Shown here: in pieces, positions 13,501 to 25,549 of the stretch
Layout of the letters: each line of letters begins with the position of its first letter
Position numbering within the stretch: position 1 is the first letter of the stretch
Assembly: GCA_005281725.1 (NCBI GenBank)
Contig: SSBO01000012.1
Location: 14,409,704-14,473,703 of the forward strand
Origin: Wuchereria bancrofti
Taxonomy: Eukaryota; Nematoda; Chromadorea; Rhabditida; Onchocercidae
Direction: 5' to 3'
Length of the DNA stretch: 64,000 nucleotides
Translations under genes and position numbers: made by a program
Notes under the pieces: generated by a model
Databases searched by the model: none
What the model was told of the DNA's origin: nothing
Seen by the model: only the letters and a program-made list of their open reading frames with translations

Positions 13501-14662
13501 TTTTTCTTGTTCCAATTTTGCAATTTGTAGCATTTTTTGCGAAATGTTTTTGACTACTATTAATTCTAATCAAATTCAAAATTAAGTTTCAGATTAAAAT
13601 TTCTAGGTGCTAAATTTTTCATTAACTGCTTAACAACATAATCGAATGAAAAAGCAGTTAATCAAATTTCGTAAAATTATTGCTGAATTATACGGTTCTT
13701 TTCAAAAAAACAAAACAATAAACTGCAATAAACTGCCATAAATTTCCTAAATAATTTGGCAAAGTCTTCTAACGGACTGAACGTCATCTGTTGATTTATT
13801 GGCATGGAAATGAAATGAACCGCAAATCTGACCTTTAAAAAGAATAACAGCAATTGAAACATTTAACTTATCCTTCTCAATATCAAACTATAAGGATGGT
13901 ATATGTAATATAATGAATAGATACAGGCCTGGTATAATTAGCATTAATCCATATGTGATTACTAATTTAAAAGAATTCAATAAAGTGCCATTCAAAATTC
14001 ATTCCTCTGTTCCTATTTACATTTTTCATTACTTATTTGTTTTCTCACTTGTTCTAAATTTTCGTTATTTTACGAACGAAAATTCATTTATACAACTAAT
14101 TTATTATTCTTTGCACTTTATAAGAAAAAATGACAATTTGTCTTTTTTTCTTTCTTTTTAAATAAAATATGTTCCGCAACAAAAGGAAAAAAAGTAACGG
14201 TAAAATTGCAAAAACATAATAAAGTGATATTATGGCTATTTCAAATGGTTTATTTCATTTCTTTTCCATTTAATTTTCACCGAATAAATTTTAGGTAAGT
14301 GATTAAATGGTTGGGTAGTTTTAGACGTATGAATTGAGTGAATCAATCTTTGTTATAACCTGCTTTATCACTAAAGTTCATTTATTATGACATTTTAGAG
14401 TATAATTTCTCAAGTCACATATGCAAATTCGGAATTTCTGCTTTTCAATGATATCTATCAATTTTACCATTGTTATTGGTATGAATAAGAAGGGAGAGCA
14501 AGGAAAGAGAAATAATTATTTGCATTGTATATCAAAATTTATTAAAAATTTGGAAGAATATTTGACAGATGTCCATTTGTCATCAGTTATATCCAAAAAT
14601 TAAGTATTATTACGTGTACTGATCTACAATATTGCTATTTACACCTAATTAAACATCATTTT
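10508..14662. other. AT-rich intergenic stretch, no supportable gene
   Basis: This is the 5' flank of the minus-strand DOXA gene. It holds CAA/TAA-rich simple sequence near 10570 and 10890-10930, and scattered short ORFs (12097-12327, 12613-12804, 13677-13862, 13913-14161) whose Phe/Leu/Ile/Asn/Ser bias is what random AT-rich DNA gives. No splice-bounded exon or domain is visible. DOXA promoter elements may lie just above 10505, but I cannot point to one. Confidence 0.5.
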
Positions 14663-15295
14663 TAAATAAATAAAATTAATGCAATAAAATCTTATTGATA
14701 AAAAAAAATAATAATCGATATATTGATAAAAAATAATTCATTAATGTGGAAAAATTAATGTTTGCGTGAAGAGGAAGTAATATAATATTTTGCAATGAAA
14801 TTAAAGTTCAGTAATGTTTGCACTTATTTTTATGGCTTTAAATATAGCTAAATTGTTGTTTTTTTCCCAGACAAATGTAAATTAAATTATTTATTTAAAT
14901 TAAAATAACTGAATGTAATAGATAAATTCAAATATTATAACGATCTCAAATAATGAATTAACCAAAGTTTTCTTTTTTTCTTTTTATTATCATTTAAAAT
15001 ATGACAGTGGTATGTATTAGAAAAATCCATCAGATCAAATTATCAGTCGTTTCTACTAGTGTAATAGCAATAAGTTTAAAGAGGAAAACTTATATTTCAC
15101 TTTAATTAAAAGCTTTTCAAATATTTGAATTATTAATTTCAAAGTCCAATTTTTGCATAATGAAAGAAATGTTAAAAAAGATTGGGCTTCGAAGTTTTAA
15201 ATAAATTTCAACAATAATTTTCCTATATTATGATTAAATAATAACAATATTGTAATAATAATAGTAATAATGATAATGATAATAATAATAATAAC

Positions 15296-15327
<32 letters not shown>

Positions 15328-16040
15328 TGGTAATAGTAATAATAGTGACAAATGTATCTTTAAGACTGCATTACTTTTTTTTTTGAAAATAGTCAGTAGT
15401 TTTTTCATTTATTCTTCTTTTCGTTTTTATTTCTTATTTTCAGTCTTTATAAGACAACTAAATTATTAATCATAATATAGGAAAATTATTGTTGAAATTT
15501 ATTTAAAACTTCGAAGCCCAATCTTTTTTAACATTTCTTTCATTATGCAAAAATTGGACTTTGAAATTAATAATTCAAATATTTGAAAAGCTTTTAATTA
15601 AAGTGAAATATAAGTTTTCCTCTTTAAACTTATTGCTATTACACTAGTAGAAACGACTGATAATTTGATCTGATGGATTTTTCTAATACATACCACTGTC
15701 ATATTTTAAATGATAATAAAAAGAAAAAAAGAAAACTTTGGTTAATTCATTATTTGAGATCGTTATAATATTTGAATTTATCTATTACATTCAGTTATTT
15801 TAATTTAAATAAATAATTTAATTTACATTTGTCTGGGAAAAAAACAACAATTTAGCTATATTTAAAGCCATAAAAATAAGTGCAAACATTACTGAACTTT
15901 AATTTCATTGCAAAATATTATATTACTTCCTCTTCACGCAAACATTAATTTTTCCACATTAATGAATTATTTTTTATCAATATATCGATTATTATTTTTT
16001 TTTATCAATAAGATTTTATTGCATTAATTTTATTTATTTA
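14663..16040. repeat. large perfect inverted repeat, left of the N
   Basis: Arms 14663-15237 and 15466-16040 are reverse complements with a constant coordinate sum of 30703, so there is no net insertion or deletion across 575 nt. The stretches I compared were identical. The 228-nt spacer 15238-15465 contains an interrupted AAT microsatellite. The right arm stops exactly at the N at 16041. The perfect identity and the contact with an ambiguous base argue for an assembly or amplification fold-back rather than an old biological repeat. No coding sequence is supportable inside. Confidence 0.95.
15241..15345. repeat. interrupted AAT/TAA microsatellite
   Basis: Runs of TAA with occasional CAA, TAG or GAT units form the spacer of the first inverted repeat. 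The Leu-rich ORF on the minus strand here (15223-15408) is a product of the repeat, not a gene. Confidence 0.85.
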
Positions 16041-16041
16041 N
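16041..16041. other. ambiguous base N, probable assembly junction
   Basis: This is the only non-ACGT base in the window. It separates the end of one perfect inverted repeat from the start of a second, unrelated one. It most likely marks a gap or contig join. Confidence 0.85.
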
Positions 16042-16816
16042 TATTGCTAACACTTCTTTTAAAACCAAAAGGCAAATTTAATTTTCTTACCGAAATTTTC
16101 AAAAAATGAAAAAAGTGTCAACATTTTTTCAAATTAACCAATTATTTGTTACATTATATGTGTATATTTCTTTATTTTTTAAAAATTCTCGCACCATTTT
16201 ATAAATGATTTTGATGGAAAAGTAAAATTCTTTCCTTCCGTTATCATCAGAAAACTAAAGTGAAAAATTCTGGAATGACAACTTTTCCGAGTTCCCTTTC
16301 TCCTTTTTTCTGGCATTAAAATGAAAACAAAAAAAAAAAGAAAAAAAGAAGAAAGCACAAATGAAGGAATGGCGGAATGAAGATTGATTGCATCAATCAT
16401 TAACCTTGAAATACCGAATAACCAATACCGCTAGCAAAGTGCGCAATTTCTTTTTCTTTCTTTTCTTTTTTCTTTTTTTTTTTTGAATAATTGCTACAAG
16501 TTGAATTAATAGTCGTCGAAAACCATCAGGAATATGAAAATAATCGGAAACAATTGAAGCATTTCAATAAATATCTAAACAACTTAGGAAAAAAAGAAAA
16601 CTTAACTAATGAAATAAACAATAATAGATGTATGTAATAAATATTAAACATTAAAAATTATTAATTGAATTTATATAAGACTTATAATTATAATCTGAAT
16701 TGGTGCAAAAACTTATAATTATTTAGAAAAGAAAGTAAAAGCAAAGAATATGGTCAATTAACAGCAATATAAAAAAAAATGATAATAATAACAATAGTAA
16801 TAGTAATAGTAATAAC

Positions 16817-16873
<57 letters not shown>

Positions 16874-17445
16874 TTCATTAGTTAAGTTTTCTTTTTTTCC
16901 TAAGTTGTTTAGATATTTATTGAAATGCTTCAATTGTTTCCGATTATTTTCATATTCCTGATGGTTTTCGACGACTATTAATTCAACTTGTAGCAATTAT
17001 TCAAAAAAAAAAAAGAAAAAAGAAAAGAAAGAAAAAGAAATTGCGCACTTTGCTAGCGGTATTGGTTATTCGGTATTTCAAGGTTAATGATTGATGCAAT
17101 CAATCTTCATTCCGCCATTCCTTCATTTGTGCTTTCTTCTTTTTTTCTTTTTTTTTTTGTTTTCATTTTAATGCCAGAAAAAAGGAGAAAGGGAACTCGG
17201 AAAAGTTGTCATTCCAGAATTTTTCACTTTAGTTTTCTGATGATAACGGAAGGAAAGAATTTTACTTTTCCATCAAAATCATTTATAAAATGGTGCGAGA
17301 ATTTTTAAAAAATAAAGAAATATACACATATAATGTAACAAATAATTGGTTAATTTGAAAAAATGTTGACACTTTTTTCATTTTTTGAAAATTTCGGTAA
17401 GAAAATTAAATTTGCCTTTTGGTTTTAAAAGAAGTGTTAGCAATA
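16042..17445. repeat. large perfect inverted repeat, right of the N
   Basis: Arms 16042-16615 and 16872-17445 are reverse complements with a constant coordinate sum of 33487 over 574 nt. An identical 73-codon ORF on opposite strands (16400-16179 and 17087-17308) confirms the symmetry. The 256-nt spacer holds an uninterrupted TAA tract at about 16816-16872. The left arm starts directly after the N. The near-equal arm length to the neighbouring palindrome (574 against 575) suggests a common technical origin. Confidence 0.95.
16781..16872. repeat. TAA microsatellite
   Basis: Roughly twenty consecutive TAA units follow mixed AAT/AGT units. It forms the spacer of the second inverted repeat. Poly-Ile ORFs on both strands (16754-16996 and 16779-16961) are artefacts of this tract. 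Confidence 0.9.
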
Positions 17446-20400
17446 TTTGCATATTGAAATGGTTAAATTAAATTGATAAACTGATTAAATGAGAAGAAGA
17501 AAGGAAAACTGAAATTATAAAATATGGTGGCACTAACTCATTGGTCAAGAATTTAAAGAATAAATATTTGTAGATGTGAAGGATTGGACTTTTAACATTT
17601 TAATTATGGCAATTTCAACTGAAGTGAGTTAAAAGAGGAGAAAAAACATAGTGTGAAAATTGAAAAACTTCGGATTTCATTTCTCATTTATTTGGTTCCT
17701 TTTTTTTGAAACTTCATTTTACAGTTCGAAATAAGTGTTAAATTAATGTGCCAAAATTTGAATGAATAAAGGAGTAATAATCCTCTGATTATTTTAATAA
17801 ATTCTTAAATTTCGAGAACTAACTTTGCAGATAAAATTTTAAACTTTTAATTGGAAAGTAGTCCTAAATTTTTATGAGCAAATTTTTTTATTTAAAGGAA
17901 CAAAAACATCGAAGAGTAAATTTATGCAGTGATTTTCAGTTGTTTAAAAATTTTTTTTAATTATTTAAGTACTTTACGCAAAAATTAGCTCGATTGGTTT
18001 GGCATTTCAATGATTCAAAAAGCTATTTTGGGCTATTTTTTTCTTCCCTCTAATAATCGTTCCGTTAACAAATTAATTAATTTAAAAAGTGGTTAAAATG
18101 AGCTGTAACAATTTTCACCATTTTTTAGTTTAAGGTTTAAAAGAACCAGTTATCTAAAAGTTGCATAAGTTTATGTTGCTTAATTTTATTACTCAAATAT
18201 TGAAAAAGTGTTGAAATGGAAATCTTTTTCAAAAACATACAATACAAAAAAAGAAAGGAAGAAAAACCAAGGGACAGAGATAGAGAGGGAAGAGAGAAAG
18301 AGAGAGAAGCGAAAAGAAGAGAAAAAAGGGGAAAATAATGCAGAAGAAAAAAAATCAAATTTGAATTATCTTGAATATTGAAATTATGAATCTTCTTACA
18401 ATTTCAGTTGAGGAATTTACGTATATATGGCATTATTTCGGATTCCGGATTTCATACTATAACCATTCCGGTTAGTCATTATATAATACATATAATATTC
18501 GTTACATTTAAGCAATTCCATCCATCTGTAAGCTTTCCAAACTTTATCAAAACTCCAGCTTATGCTTCCCTCATCATCAATTTCTTTCAATTATACTGTA
18601 CGCTATCACTAAATAAAAGCCACATAAAACCACGTCAGCACGTGGAAATTTCTAATTGCTCGTGGATTATCCTATTCTGTTTTTGGTGATAAATTTAGGA
18701 ACATAAAATAATTATAAATATGTTATTATCTCAAGCGAATAACTTAAAATGAATGATATGTCTCTTAATTTTTTTGCATATTTGACATTCCAAATAAACA
18801 TGAAAGATACGTTTTATACGCGTAAGACGTAGATGAAACGAAATATGGCGTCACACGTATTAATCATAATGAAAAAAGGCGCATATATCAATAATGCTGA
18901 ATAAGGCATTATCAGTTACATTGCTGTATTTTATCTATTTTTCGACTATTAAAATTTGGGCAAAAATTTTCAATCATAACAATAGCAACAATTTTAAACT
19001 AAATTGTTGTTGAAAAATTTTTATATTAAAAAATCAAGAAAGAAAATTTTAGAAAATAATTTCCTAAAATGAAAAAAAAAATAACAAAATAACTAATGAA
19101 ATTTTGCAAAAATATGATTTGCAAAATTTCTTAAAACTGGTTGGTTTCATTTGTCGAAAAGAGGAAAAGAGAGGGATATAGAGAGAAGGGTAGAGAGAGG
19201 GCGAGAAAGAGAGAGGAAGAAAAGAAAAATGGTTAATTAGCCGAAAGATGAAAATATTACCAATCATTTCAAACTGGCAAAATTCACCTCTTTTAACTTT
19301 TTTTTCCCCTTTATTTTTTTCCTTCTTCAGCTTTCGCTCCCTCTCCCTCTTCGTTTCCCTCTTCTTTTTCCTTTTCCTTCATTTCCTTTTCTTCCTTTCC
19401 GCCATCCTAACAACAACAACAAAAACAATAACAAGAAAACAGTGAGAAAAGCACCTTTCTTGCTTTAACTTTTTTTTATATTTCAAAAAATATTGAAGAA
19501 AAAAAAAACACTCTGTCACTCTTTCAAGTGTTTCACTACTAATTAGTTAATTTTATCTTTCATTTCCCATGCATAAAACACTGTTTCATTAGGATTTAAA
19601 TGAATTTATTCCGGAAAATATAAGCATACCATTATATGCAAAACAAAATTGTAGTTAAAAAGTAGTCCTTTTTTCTATTTTTTCAATAAAGAGCAAGAAA
19701 AATTTAATCACTAAATATATTTATTACCAAATTCTTTGTTTGTTTATTAATTTAACAATTTTAGTTGTAAGAATGTGCGAACTATCTTGTCTAAATTGTT
19801 TAAATGTTCCTTTGGTACAAGTTTGCGCCAAAAATTTTATCCAAGTCAACGAGAAAAATTAAAAATGAAAGAAAAAATAGAATGGAAGAAAGGAGAAATA
19901 ATAATACACATTGGCAAAATAAAAAATGAAAAACTATTTTTCATTTCGGATATTTGTTATTTATAATTGTTATTGCTTCATATAATTACTGTCGTTCACA
20001 TAAATTGTTAGATAAGGTTAAGGTTAACTGCCGTTTTAAATTCGTTTTTTAAATTTTGAAAATTTTTGGGTAACTAAAATGATTGAAGCTTAAAATTTAA
20101 TTTGTTTTATTAACAAATATCTTTTAAATCTAATCCCATTATTCCCCTTTTCTTTTCCTTTCCTCTCTCTCTTTCTCTATATGTTGTAATATGTTTGATT
20201 TCTTTCTTTTCTAAGAATTATAAATTTCTGAAATTGTTAATTCTCTTTAATTTTTTCTTAAAAGAAAAATGCATAAAACGAAACAACATTGAACAAATTG
20301 ATTTGTTTGATCGTTCTGCAAGGTAATCATATCAATTCAAAAAAATTAAATCATTTCATCTTGTCATAGCATATATTACTTTAGTTTATAATATTTACCT

Positions 20401-22394
20401 AACCCATGATTCTTTCCTTCCATCTTCCCATATTCGTCTCACTCAATTATAGGGTAAAGTGGCTTATTTGAACATTTTTCGGAAATGTTTTCATTATAAC
20501 AAAATGAACGGATCATTTCTTTTCTTTGATCGGTAATAGTAGTAGTTGGATAATGCATTTGTTAAAGTTATCAAATCATTTAATTAATTCTGACGAAAAA
20601 GTAATTAAACAAAATGAAAACAAGTTGGAAGTGGATACAATAGATAACAGCCATCAATTCATTTTTATTCATTTCTTCAGCTCTCATCATTTCAACAATT
20701 AATTGGATAATTTCAGAAAAGAAAAAAAAACTATTTTAAAAAAGAGAAGCAATATATGAGAAAAATGATGAAAGAAAAAAGATAAGGAAAGAGTAAATGA
20801 AATGACACGAAATTAGACATCTAATATAGTAAATTTAAAAAAATAAAATAAATTCAAATTATTTCTATTACAAAATACTTTGACATGTATAAAGGGAAAA
20901 ATAAGAAAAAGTTTTCCAAATAAAAAATTTTCAATTGTGTGAACGATTAATTAAAGCAATTAAAGTAGTTACATAATAAATGTGATTGATTGTGTTCAGT
21001 CAAAATTTAAAAGGAAAAATAATCAATTGTTTGAAATCAACAATTTTTTAGTGATGCCAAACAAATGCTATTATAATACCTTTTCCTTGTGTAATTTCTG
21101 GTAAGTAATAAATGTTACCTGTTATTTATCAACAGTCAAAAGATTTGTAATATATTGATTGACTTATTAAACCGAACACTATTTAAATTAAAATTAGTTT
21201 TCTCGAGGCACTTCATATCTTTTTAATCTATGATAGTTTAAATTTAAATCGCAAGTTTTAAAATTTCGGAATAAATCATAGCATCAGAAATTAATGAAAG
21301 AATTAGGAAAAATAATTATGGATGAAAAAAATGTGAATTTTTTCCAAATTTCAAGAGAATGTTATCATAATGAGAAAAAAAGAAGATATATATATAGTCG
21401 AATAAAATAAAATGTTTAATTGTCACAATTTTTGCATTACCTATTAGCGTATGACAAACAGTAATAGATTGATAAGTTTAAAATTTTAAAGCTATATCAA
21501 ACGCTATATTTCTTGAGGAAAAGAGAACCAATAATGATAAAGACCGGCCTTCGATTTAGTAAATCAATGCCCTACGGCTAATGAATGACCATTAATTTTG
21601 TTGGAAATTTTCGTTGTATCTTTTGTTCTCTTCCATTATCATCGATTACTCTCTTATTCTTTATTATCTATTTTCGATAATCATTATTGCGCTTAGTTAA
21701 AAAAATAGTTCAATATGTTATGCAAAATAGTCTTTGTGTTAAGGATGAAAAAATTCAATAATGCTACAATCATAATAATAATATTTAATTAATTACTAAC
21801 AATAATAATAACAATAGTAATGAATAATAATTTACGATATCAATAATAATAATAATAATAACGAATAATAATTTACAATAATAATAATAGATAATAACAA
21901 TAATAATAAGAATGTTATTGTGCTATTCAAAACTAGCTTAATTATGATGCTACTAGCAATCATTATCGCTATCATTGTGACGAACTTGAATTAATCCACT
22001 TATATCGTTATGGACACAACTAGATATTGCGAAACCATTTGATATCCATCGCTATTTTTGCAAAAACTTCCAACCGCTGTTATTTGTTACCTATTGGTAG
22101 AAGCGATAAAGTTGTGATAAGCTGGAAAACAAACTAATGATAATAGCAATAATTGTTGGCAAATTGTCTACAACAATCAAATGATCATAACATACTTCAA
22201 TATGTATACTTAATGAATTGAAAACAAATAATGTAAATTTATTATACATATACTTCGAAGACTTTGCAGTAATTTATTAAAATGTAAGTTGCAAAACAGA
22301 AATGAGAAACATCACGAATAAACATTGCAAGAAATAAATTCTGTATGTTTTGAAAATTATAAAAAAAAGAATGAAAAACATTTCAAATTCTAAA
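17446..22394. other. AT-rich stretch with purine-rich and trinucleotide repeats
   Basis: GA-rich simple sequence occurs near 18250-18330 and 19160-19225, CT-rich sequence near 19330-19400, and AAT-type repeats near 21775-21910. Most ORFs here are low-complexity translations of these tracts. One splice-bounded open segment (18409-18469, plus strand) is noted in the findings. Otherwise no gene is supportable. Confidence 0.5.
21770..21915. repeat. interrupted AAT/ATAATA microsatellite cluster
   Basis: Several short AATAAT runs are separated by CAA, GAA and unique bases, including two near-copies of a block reading CGAATAATAATTTACAATA or similar. No coding role is visible. Confidence 0.7.
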
Positions 22395-25193
22395 TTATTT
22401 TCCGGGTGTCAAATTGTATGGAATTTCACGGAAGCAATTTTGATATAAGCTAACAAATGCAGCAAGATCAAATTTTTGAATAGCTTCAAAAATTTTTTGC
22501 TCATTAGTCGTTTTTGAGAAACGAATTTCAGTTGCACGATTACAACTATCCATCATATCCATTTTTTCATCTTCTTTCTGTGGATTGCTCAATTTCTTTG
22601 TTGCTATCAAATGTTGAAATATACCAACTAACATATGTCCCCAATTTCTTGTGGAACAAAACAGAGCTGCGCCAGCATCATCCTTAACATCTTTTAATTA
22701 TACTCTAATTAAACGGAAGAAATGAATAACTTATAAGAATACATGTGTATTTTGTAATAACTAATCAAATTACATGAAATACAATATGCAAATTAAATGA
22801 AACGGATTACTTTGTTTGTTTCAAAAATAATTATTAGTAGAAAAATGAAAACTAAAATGAATGAATGCATTCGTAATTTGCATGAATGTAAAGTATTTTT
22901 CATCATTTAACTCTTTTTCAATATCTAACTGAGAATTGAGGAAATAATTTCACTCAGTTGTATAAATGAATGACCTTCATTGTGTACTTTAAGGAGCGGA
23001 AATGTGAACGAAGATTAAAAAACTGATCAGATATCAGAAGTATGTCAGAAGAGGACGATAAATTTTTGTGGAAAAAAGAAAAAGATAATGGCTAAACCTA
23101 AGAAAAAAAAAGAAATCTTTTCAAGAATTCGCAGAAATTTTACGAATATGTGCAAGTGCAAAAAAAAAAAAAAAAAACGAGAAAAGTGTATAATGTAAAT
23201 GAAGAGACGGCAACTGATGCAATGGAAGAAGAAAACAAAAATGCATGTGTAGATTGTTACAAAAGATTAAAATAACATGACAAAAAAAGAAAAAGTAGTT
23301 TAAATTTAGAATTATAATAAATTTTAGCTAATAGAGAGAAGAAAAGAATAAACAAACCCAACACGCAGTCTCATTAGCAATAATGGGTGACCAAAAATAA
23401 TTAGGCTTATCTTTTACAAGATTGATTGAATGAATGTTAATTAATTGAATTTGATCTTGCTTGATGAATTCAGTTGCTGAAATATGAAATAAACAAGTTA
23501 TAAATTTAATTTTACTGTTAAAATTACAAATTGCAAAATCTCGAAGAAAAAATATATAAATTAAATAAAATATTATAGAAATGAGAATTCTATTTGCAAA
23601 CTTTTAGCACTTATATTAGCTTAAAATATTAATTTTTTTTTCTCCTTTTTTACATAATGTCTTTTTTATCATTATTAATTACTAACCGTTATTTGTAGTT
23701 GTAAATCCAACAATCCAACATTTTTTCTTTTTCAGTTTCAAAACGTCAAAATTTACAATTGAAGATTGTATCAATGATGGCCGAACATTTAATTGAGCGA
23801 CTCGTTTTGGTGCTGGTATTGGTGGGCAAAGCTAAAATTAGCCAAAAGAGTCAAAAAAGAAAAAAAAAAGAACTGGAATTGAAAATGGGAATAACTAGCA
23901 TGTACTGGAATACTTTGGAAAATATTGTAATTTGTACAATTAAAATGAATGTTTGACGTATATCCGATATAATTCTCCTATTTAAATCTTTTAAATGAAA
24001 CGGATTAACTATGGAAGCGATTAAAAAATATTTCATAAAGATGAGAAAAAAAGAAAAATAATGAAAACTAATTTAGATATTGTATCATTATAGGCAATAC
24101 TTTCATCACTTATTTAACGCATATACAAAAAAGAATTTAAGTTATTAAATTACTTAATTTTTTATACTTCTTTTACTATTCCAATGTCTTTTTTTTCCTT
24201 TTTTCTAGATCATTCTTTTTTATTTTTACCTACCTAAAAGCAACAGGAAAAATGGAAAAAGAAAAAAAATAGATGAAGGTAAATATAACAGAATTTAAAA
24301 AAGTTTACTGCAAAAAAAAATTTTATGAAACTTTCAAAAATTTTTCATGACAAGTTCGTTATTTTACAAAAAGGTAGCAATTTGGTAAGCAAATATTGCA
24401 CCTAAAATTCTTTCATCACTTCTTTTGCACATTTAATTTCTTACTCTTTAAATGAAATGCAATTATTTGTCTCAGCGATAATCCAAATATGGGAAAGAAA
24501 ATCTATAGGAAGAATTATTTTCCGATTAACAATTAGCTTAATAAATGATAAAAGGTTATTATTTCGGTATACACTGATTATATTTGCAGAAATGCTAATA
24601 TATTTTAAACAAAAGTAGCAGGAATTTAGAAAATACTCATTAAATTTTATTTATATTTTTCAAAGAGCAATTTAAGGTTTATATGCAATCAATTTTAACA
24701 ATATGATTTCGTTGATAAACTGTTAAATTTCGAAAAAATGCATTACTTAAAATTACTAATAAAAATGAAGGAGAAAATTTTGGAATTATAAATCGAAAAT
24801 ATTGTAAGCAATATTAGAAATAAAATTACTGTTGATAATGCCATTTCGGGAATTTTCAATATTCCCCAGGTTTGTCCAATTTCCACCACTTCAGCTGGTA
24901 ATGTTCTAGGTCGTTTCAATGATTGTACAGTAACTACGAATTCGGATAGCCTAGAATTCCACTTGGCCAAGTCTTTGTCTTAAAATTGTGTTTCAAATTG
25001 ACTGCTAATGAATTCAATGAAATTTAAAGGATGAAATTAATTAATCAATCATTCCGTTAATTGAATTTAACTTGGATTTCGAAACTGTTAGTCTTAATCT
25101 TCGATTTGATGACAACAACAATTTTAGCCAAATATCTCCTCATCACATTTTCCACAAATGACGGTATGTCATTGAAATCGGAAACCGTATTCA

Positions 25194-25236
<43 letters not shown>

Positions 25237-25407
25237 GGTAGATTTTTAATATTGGTAGATTGGTTTTCTAATTACAATTTCATTTTTGAAGTAAAATGAT
25301 GAAAGTAGAAAATCTTGCGTGAATCCTACCTTCCGCCGGTTGTTGCATTCAATAAGCAATACGATGAAGTCAATATCAGCTGAGTAGAAATGATCGTTCC
25401 GGTACAA
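22395..25407 (-). CDS. unrecognised multi-exon protein, 3' part of gene
   Basis: Not recognised. Likely exons, all in phase 0, are 25407-25330, 24961-24830, 23831-23757 and 22682-22395, ending at TAA. They encode in order LYRNDHFYSADIDFIVLLIE..., then ...SLKRPRTLPAEVVEIGQ and GILKIPEMAL, then CPPIPAPKRVAQLNVRPSL, then a 95-residue last exon with GAALFCSTRNWGHMLVGIF and FREIPYNLTPGK. Composition, frame continuity and donors such as AAG|GTAGGA support coding. The acceptor of the second exon (24962) is weak, so that junction may be wrong. A further exon may end at 26221 with ...NRFGFLVK before GTATTA, since an open frame extends to 26478; the gene start is not found. The sequence looks largely helical, but I see no motif that fixes a function. 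The exon set is moderately sure. Confidence 0.5.
25197..25236. repeat. ATT microsatellite, about 13 units
   Basis: An uninterrupted ATT tract lies in a probable intron of the unrecognised minus-strand gene. It directly precedes, on the minus strand, an ATG that opens a 45-codon frame (see findings). Confidence 0.9.
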
Positions 25408-25549
25408 CTGGTAACAATGTTTGATGATTCCTCACGAGAAAATATCTAAATCTTTTCGTTTGTAACCAAAATTAGTTACATTAGCAATTCTTTGTTTTAT
25501 AATTAAAAACTTTCTAACTTTTCAAATTTCGTCATATTAATTTTTTTTT

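Noticed and set aside
15223..15408. Leu-rich minus-strand ORF
   Set aside because: It translates an AAT microsatellite in the spacer of an inverted repeat.
16754..16996. Poly-Ile ORFs on both strands
   Set aside because: They are products of the TAA tract; no coding evidence.
16179..17308. Identical 73-codon ORFs on opposite strands
   Set aside because: They are the same sequence seen in the two arms of the inverted repeat and show no domain. The identity reflects duplication, not selection.
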